36,089 nucleotides of DNA from the NCBI GenBank assembly GCA_007692585.1, contig REBU01000045.1, positions 1-36,089 on the forward strand. Direction: 5' to 3'. Both the position numbers and the translations under genes were made by a program. The DNA is from Paracoccaceae bacterium (GTDB taxonomy: Bacteria > Pseudomonadota > Alphaproteobacteria > Rhodobacterales > Rhodobacteraceae). Shown here in pieces: positions 33,170 to 36,089 of this stretch. Positions within the stretch are counted from its first letter, which is position 1. Every line of letters starts with the position of its first letter. The notes beneath the pieces are model-generated. The model ran no database searches. It was not told the origin of the DNA and saw nothing but the letters and a program-made list of their open reading frames with translations.

Positions 33170-33940
33170 TTAGGAGCGGGCCACGTCCGTCGTCGCGATG
33201 AAACTGCAGGTTCCATGATCAATAATCGCGGCCGTCAGGCGATTTGTCGCGTAGCCGCCTGTATCCACCGCAATCCGACCCTGATCGAAAATAGGCTCCT
33301 TGTGGATATGGTGGCCATGCGCGACCCAAATGCCATCTGTACGCGGGGTCTGCAGGAAGTCGCGATGGCCCCAGACGAGATGATCTTCTGACTGATTCTC
33401 GACAGGCTTATTCGGATTCGCACCGGCATGGGACACAAAAACATTGCCAGAACGATAGCTGGAGGGAAGTTTACGCAGCCATATTTCCGCCGGGAACCCC
33501 AGCGCATCGCGCAGCGCAGTGCGCGCGATGCGGAACCCCTCAGCGCTGCCGTCGGGAAGCGCGACACCAAAGCTCGACAAGGTCTGTTTGCCGCCATTGC
33601 GCAACCAGGCCGTCCCGGTTTTCTCGGGCGCGTCGAGAAAAGCCAGCAGCATGTCTTCATGGTTCCCCTTCAGACATGTCACTTTTCCCGGCCAGATTTC
33701 CGTCTGCAAATCCAGCATGATCTTGATGACTTCTGCGCTCTCTTCACCACGGTCAACATAATCGCCGACAAACACCAGCGGAAGATCGCAGCCCTCGCGC
33801 TCCGTCAGCCTTTCCAGCAAATCGACCAGAAGATCGGCGCGACCGTGAACGTCCCCGACGACGCCAAAACGGTAGTCGGGCAACAGCTTTGCGCTGAATT
33901 GCGGCGAAAACCAGTTCTTGAGGAAGGAAATTGCGGCCAT
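33170..33940 (-). CDS. Metallophosphoesterase, PP2A-like Ser/Thr phosphatase family
   Basis: A 256-residue metallophosphoesterase. All signature blocks are present: G-D-V-H-G-R (residues 29-34), F-V-G-D-Y-V-D-R-G-E (about 57-66), K-G-N-H-E-D (about 89-94), V-S-H-A-G and the late V-A-H-G-H-H and D-T-G-G-Y. This is the bacterial PrpE/PphA-like class, which can dephosphorylate Ser/Thr (sometimes Tyr) residues or dinucleotides. It sits upstream of the Wzc-like kinase, separated by 350 bases, so it could act in the same pathway or on the product of the HprK-like kinase. The substrate is unknown. Confidence 0.9.
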   Translation of the reverse strand: MAAISFLKNWFSPQFSAKLLPDYRFGVVGDVHGRADLLVDLLERLTEREGCDLPLVFVGDYVDRGEESAEVIKIMLDLQTEIWPGKVTCLKGNHEDMLLAFLDAPEKTGTAWLRNGGKQTLSSFGVALPDGSAEGFRIARTALRDALGFPAEIWLRKLPSSYRSGNVFVSHAGANPNKPVENQSEDHLVWGHRDFLQTPRTDGIWVAHGHHIHKEPIFDQGRIAVDTGGYATNRLTAAIIDHGTCSFIATTDVARS

Positions 33941-34475
33941 GGCTCCCGCGCGCTACCAAGGTGTATCTTCGTTGAATAACTTAACGCACTTGAAAGACGA
34001 AAACAGGCCCATCTGCACTCTGCAAGCGATTCCATGCTTATGCGACCGGTAAGCTACTGATCGCGGGTCATTCCACTCTTTCCGATAGCACGCCGCAGCC
34101 CTGGGTCGATATGTGCTCTGGACTGGCATGTCATCACAAGGCTCCAGCCCCCGGCCGCACGCGCGTCCGGCACCGTAGAACGAAAATTGATCCTTGCATC
34201 AGTCACAATCGCCCCCCCCTCGCTCTGCACGGCTAGCTGCGCAGCGGGTGCGCTTCCGTGCAAAGATAGGCGTTCTCTGTGGCACTCGCAACACCTGCGT
34301 CAGGTCGACTTCAGCGCGCGCGTCGCGACATTACCAATGATGCGCAAAACATCGCCAGGTTCACTAGCGCCGCATTAAGGGCACCTCAGTACAAGTTTGA
34401 CCCTTTGCGCTGAACCTGTCCCTTGCGCAAACCTTCGCCACGGTATAGCCGAGAGCGCAGGAGCATCACAGCTTG
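33941..34475. other. 535-base gene-free region before the B2-like gene
   Basis: The region separates the phosphatase (minus) from the B2-like gene (plus) and should hold both promoters. It contains a run of eight C (about 34209-34216) and several short frames on both strands. A 69-codon minus-strand frame with a TTG start (34054-34263) has a protein-like composition but no recognised family. I found no second lasso-type leader here. Confidence 0.4.
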
Positions 34476-34973
34476 ATGACCCGACCTGCAAAGATGAGAC
34501 GCCTCGTGATCCGCCGCATCCGAAATTTCCTTGGCCTCGCAAGATCGCGCAAACGCCTGCTGGCAGAGGTCACGATCGAGCTTCTGCGCGCGTCATGGAC
34601 CGTGCGGCGTCGTCCTTTCCAAACCTATGTGACGAGTTTCGGCAACCCCAAGCCGGGTGATTTCGTGGATGACAGTCTCGAGAACCTGCCAGTTGGCCAA
34701 TTGCGCGATCTGCATTGGGCGCTGACGCGTGTCAACCGCGTTGCGCGGGGACGCTTCACTTGTCTGATGCTGGCCATGGCCGGAAAACGTGTGCTTAATC
34801 GACGTGGGGTTCCCAACAGCCTTGTTCTCGCCGCGCGGCCTGACCGAGGCGCGGATAACGACCCGTTTGGCGCGCATTCCTGGCTGCGTTCGGGACAGTA
34901 TGTCGTCATCGGTGCCGAAGAAAGCGTCGGGCATATTCCGCTGGTCAGCTATCACTCGACACCGCTGGACTAA
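34476..34973 (+). CDS. Lasso peptide biosynthesis B2-like transglutaminase-fold protease
   Basis: A 165-residue protein matching the lasso B2 / Transglut_core3 (PF13471) family, cysteine proteases that cut the leader from lasso precursors once B1 presents it. An Arg-rich helical N-terminus precedes the catalytic Cys96 in R-F-T-C-L-M-L-A-M-A. Next come N-R-R-G-V-P-N-S-L-V-L-A-A-R and His134 in D-P-F-G-A-H-S-W-L, the family's Cys-His layout. I used the ATG at 34476; a TTG three bases earlier is also possible, since GGAG lies nine bases before it. It is followed by the HprK-like gene. The pair is separated by 10 kb from the B1-like and precursor genes. Confidence 0.88.
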   Translation: MTRPAKMRRLVIRRIRNFLGLARSRKRLLAEVTIELLRASWTVRRRPFQTYVTSFGNPKPGDFVDDSLENLPVGQLRDLHWALTRVNRVARGRFTCLMLAMAGKRVLNRRGVPNSLVLAARPDRGADNDPFGAHSWLRSGQYVVIGAEESVGHIPLVSYHSTPLD

Positions 34974-35023
34974 GCGCGGAAAACCGCGCTAAGTGGTCGA
35001 CGGGTCTTTTTGGCCCGCCGTGG
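34973..35023 (+). terminator. Two tandem hairpins between the B2-like and HprK-like genes
   Basis: AGCGCGG (34973-34979) and CCGCGCT (34984-34990) form a perfect 7-bp stem with an AAAA loop, starting in the stop codon of the B2-like gene. A second stem, CGGGTC/GGCCCG, follows with a TTTTT loop around 35011-35015. They may act as an attenuator lowering kinase expression relative to B2, or stabilise the upstream message end. Confidence 0.5.
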
Positions 35024-35052
35024 GTTTAAAGACGTTTCTTTCGGAGATTACA

Positions 35053-35904
35053 TTGAAGTTATATCATCTTTACGGACTGGCCGTCGCCTCTGATTTCGAC
35101 TGCCCGGAGCTGAGCGAACTGACGCCCGAGCAAGTGTCCGCGCGCGGCTATGCAACGGTCGAGTTACGGCGCGCGACTGAACCGCTCACGCTTGAAGGCG
35201 GGCAAACGCTCACCCAGTGGCTTTGCGTAACGCCCGATGCCTGTCTGTGTGAGTTTACCGGGATCGCCCAGTTCCTGATCGAGCGCCCGGACCGGATTAC
35301 CGTGCGAATGATGCCCGGCGGCGTGGAAAGTGACATGCGGGCTTATTTGTTCGGCACCGGTTTCGGGGTTTTGATGCATATGCGCGGGCTGGTGCCGCTG
35401 CATATTTCTGCGATCAAGACACCGGATGGGGTCACCGCCTTCACGGGCGAGTCGGGTGCGGGAAAATCGACAAAGGTTGCCGAATTGCATTTCAAGCATG
35501 GCTGGCCGGTCATCTGTGACGATGTCGCTGTGCTGCATCCCGACGACACGCTGCCGATCCTGCATGCGGGCATGAACCGGATCAAGCTGTGGAATGACGC
35601 CGTGGAACGCTTTGGGGTGGACCCTGCCCGGCTGACGCGCGACATCATGCGCTTCGACAAATTCCACCTGAACGATCCAGACATGTTTGTGGAAGAACCT
35701 CAGATCCTCGAAACGCTGATTGAGATCGCCGATCACGGCAAACACCAGTCGCAACCGGTCGGCGCAGACGCATTCACCTTGCTGATGAATGCAGTCTACC
35801 GCCCTGAATTTGCAGCAATTTTCGCAGATCGCGGAAATATCTTCAAAACGATCAGCCGGTGCGCGGTGCATATCAACACCAAGTCGGGGAAAACCGACCC
35901 GTAA
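35053..35904 (+). CDS. HPr-kinase-like protein (HprK-related / lasso peptide kinase type)
   Basis: A 283-residue P-loop protein resembling the C-terminal kinase domain of HPr kinase/phosphorylase. Walker A is G-E-S-G-A-G-K-S-T at residues 132-140, preceded by H117 in V-P-L-H-I-S-A-I. The acidic pair D156-D157 follows in V-I-C-D-D-V-A-V, as in HprK. The N-terminal half is the alpha/beta part typical of HprK-related kinase A. I place the start at a TTG (35053) with GGAG six bases upstream; a GTG at 34993 lies in the hairpin region. Relatives phosphorylate the C-terminal Ser of paeninodin-type lasso precursors, and the candidate precursor here ends in Ser. The substrate is inferred. Confidence 0.85.
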   Translation: MKLYHLYGLAVASDFDCPELSELTPEQVSARGYATVELRRATEPLTLEGGQTLTQWLCVTPDACLCEFTGIAQFLIERPDRITVRMMPGGVESDMRAYLFGTGFGVLMHMRGLVPLHISAIKTPDGVTAFTGESGAGKSTKVAELHFKHGWPVICDDVAVLHPDDTLPILHAGMNRIKLWNDAVERFGVDPARLTRDIMRFDKFHLNDPDMFVEEPQILETLIEIADHGKHQSQPVGADAFTLLMNAVYRPEFAAIFADRGNIFKTISRCAVHINTKSGKTDP

Positions 35905-36036
35905 GCGCGCGATACACTCTTTTTCACGTCTTGAACCGGGCGGTACATGCCGCGCAATTCTGCGCAGGATCCGCACAACGGCGTTGTTCGCTGTTGCGGG
36001 TTCCGTTTTATGCAACCTGAAGCCAGAGGAGGAAAA
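35905..36036. other. Spacer between HprK-like gene and tRNA-Val
   Basis: About 130 bases with no recognisable gene or strong terminator. It separates the plus-strand kinase from the minus-strand tRNA. Confidence 0.5.
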
Positions 36037-36089
36037 TGGTGGGCGATAACGGATTTGAACCGCTGACATCTTCGATGTGAACGAAGCGC
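36037..36089 (-). tRNA. tRNA-Val (anticodon CAC), 3' part
   Basis: Reading the minus strand, the anticodon stem-loop is CTTCG-TTCACAT-CGAAG with anticodon CAC. The T arm is AGCGG-TTCAAAT-CCGTT, the acceptor 3' strand ATCGCCC with discriminator A, and CCA is encoded. The D arm and 5' acceptor lie beyond the window. It decodes GTG valine codons. Confidence 0.93.

Noticed and set aside
34054-34263. 69-codon minus-strand frame with TTG start
   Set aside because: Composition is somewhat protein-like, but the frame is short, closes upstream at a nearby stop, and matches nothing I recognise.
1-36089. CRISPR arrays, insertion sequences, integrases
   Set aside because: No regularly spaced repeats and no transposase or recombinase motifs were seen.

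Overview
The window looks like a chromosomal segment of an alphaproteobacterium of the Rhodobacteraceae/Paracoccaceae type. The basis is high GC content, tightly overlapping operons, a TonB/ExbBD-linked cobalamin uptake operon with the salvage enzyme CbiZ, a DUF2793 protein, and a tRNA-Val(CAC). This placement is inferred from gene content only.

Layout. (1) 69-7699, minus strand: a B12 operon led by a cobalamin riboswitch. Its order is btuB, btuF, btuC, btuD, cbiZ, exbB, exbD, exbD, tonB, so receptor, energy transducer, ABC importer and cobinamide salvage share one control element. (2) 7940-9190, plus: a PF14907-type nucleotidyltransferase. (3) 9194-10415, minus: queC-queF of the queuosine pathway behind a very clear preQ1-I riboswitch. 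(4) 10463-18671, minus: a nine-gene, almost fully overlapping operon. It encodes an NMT1-type ABC importer, a cytosine-deaminase-like amidohydrolase, an FAD-linked oxidase, two flavodoxin-fold quinone reductases, an isopenicillin-N-synthase-like oxygenase and a creatininase-family hydrolase, with a divergent RidA-family gene. It reads as uptake and stepwise breakdown of an unidentified nitrogen heterocycle or cyclic amide. (5) 19295-33940: a cell-surface polysaccharide region with galU, galE, an outer-membrane export lipoprotein, an O-antigen-ligase-like polymerase, a LapG-like cysteine proteinase, a Wzc-like tyrosine autokinase, a small secreted protein and a PP2A-like phosphatase. A DUF2793 phage/GTA-like protein sits beside galU.

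The most interesting system is spread through region 5 and the right end. A 50-codon gene at 23561-23713 (minus) encodes a peptide with a lasso-precursor leader: W-x2-P-x-I-x2-L-D-V-x2-T, then a Ser/Gly core start with Glu/Asp at core position 8-10. It lies beside a PqqD-like leader-binding protein (B1) and a divergent peptide-type ABC exporter (D). A lasso-type transglutaminase-like leader peptidase (B2) and an HPr-kinase-like protein lie 10 kb away at 34476-35904. The core ends in Ser, the residue phosphorylated in paeninodin-type lasso peptides by HprK-like kinases, and a nucleotidyltransferase of the kind seen in such clusters is also in the window. The lasso cyclase (AsnB-like C protein) is not in the window. 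The set is therefore a split, possibly trans-complemented lasso/RiPP pathway woven into an exopolysaccharide locus. A partial tRNA-Val closes the window.
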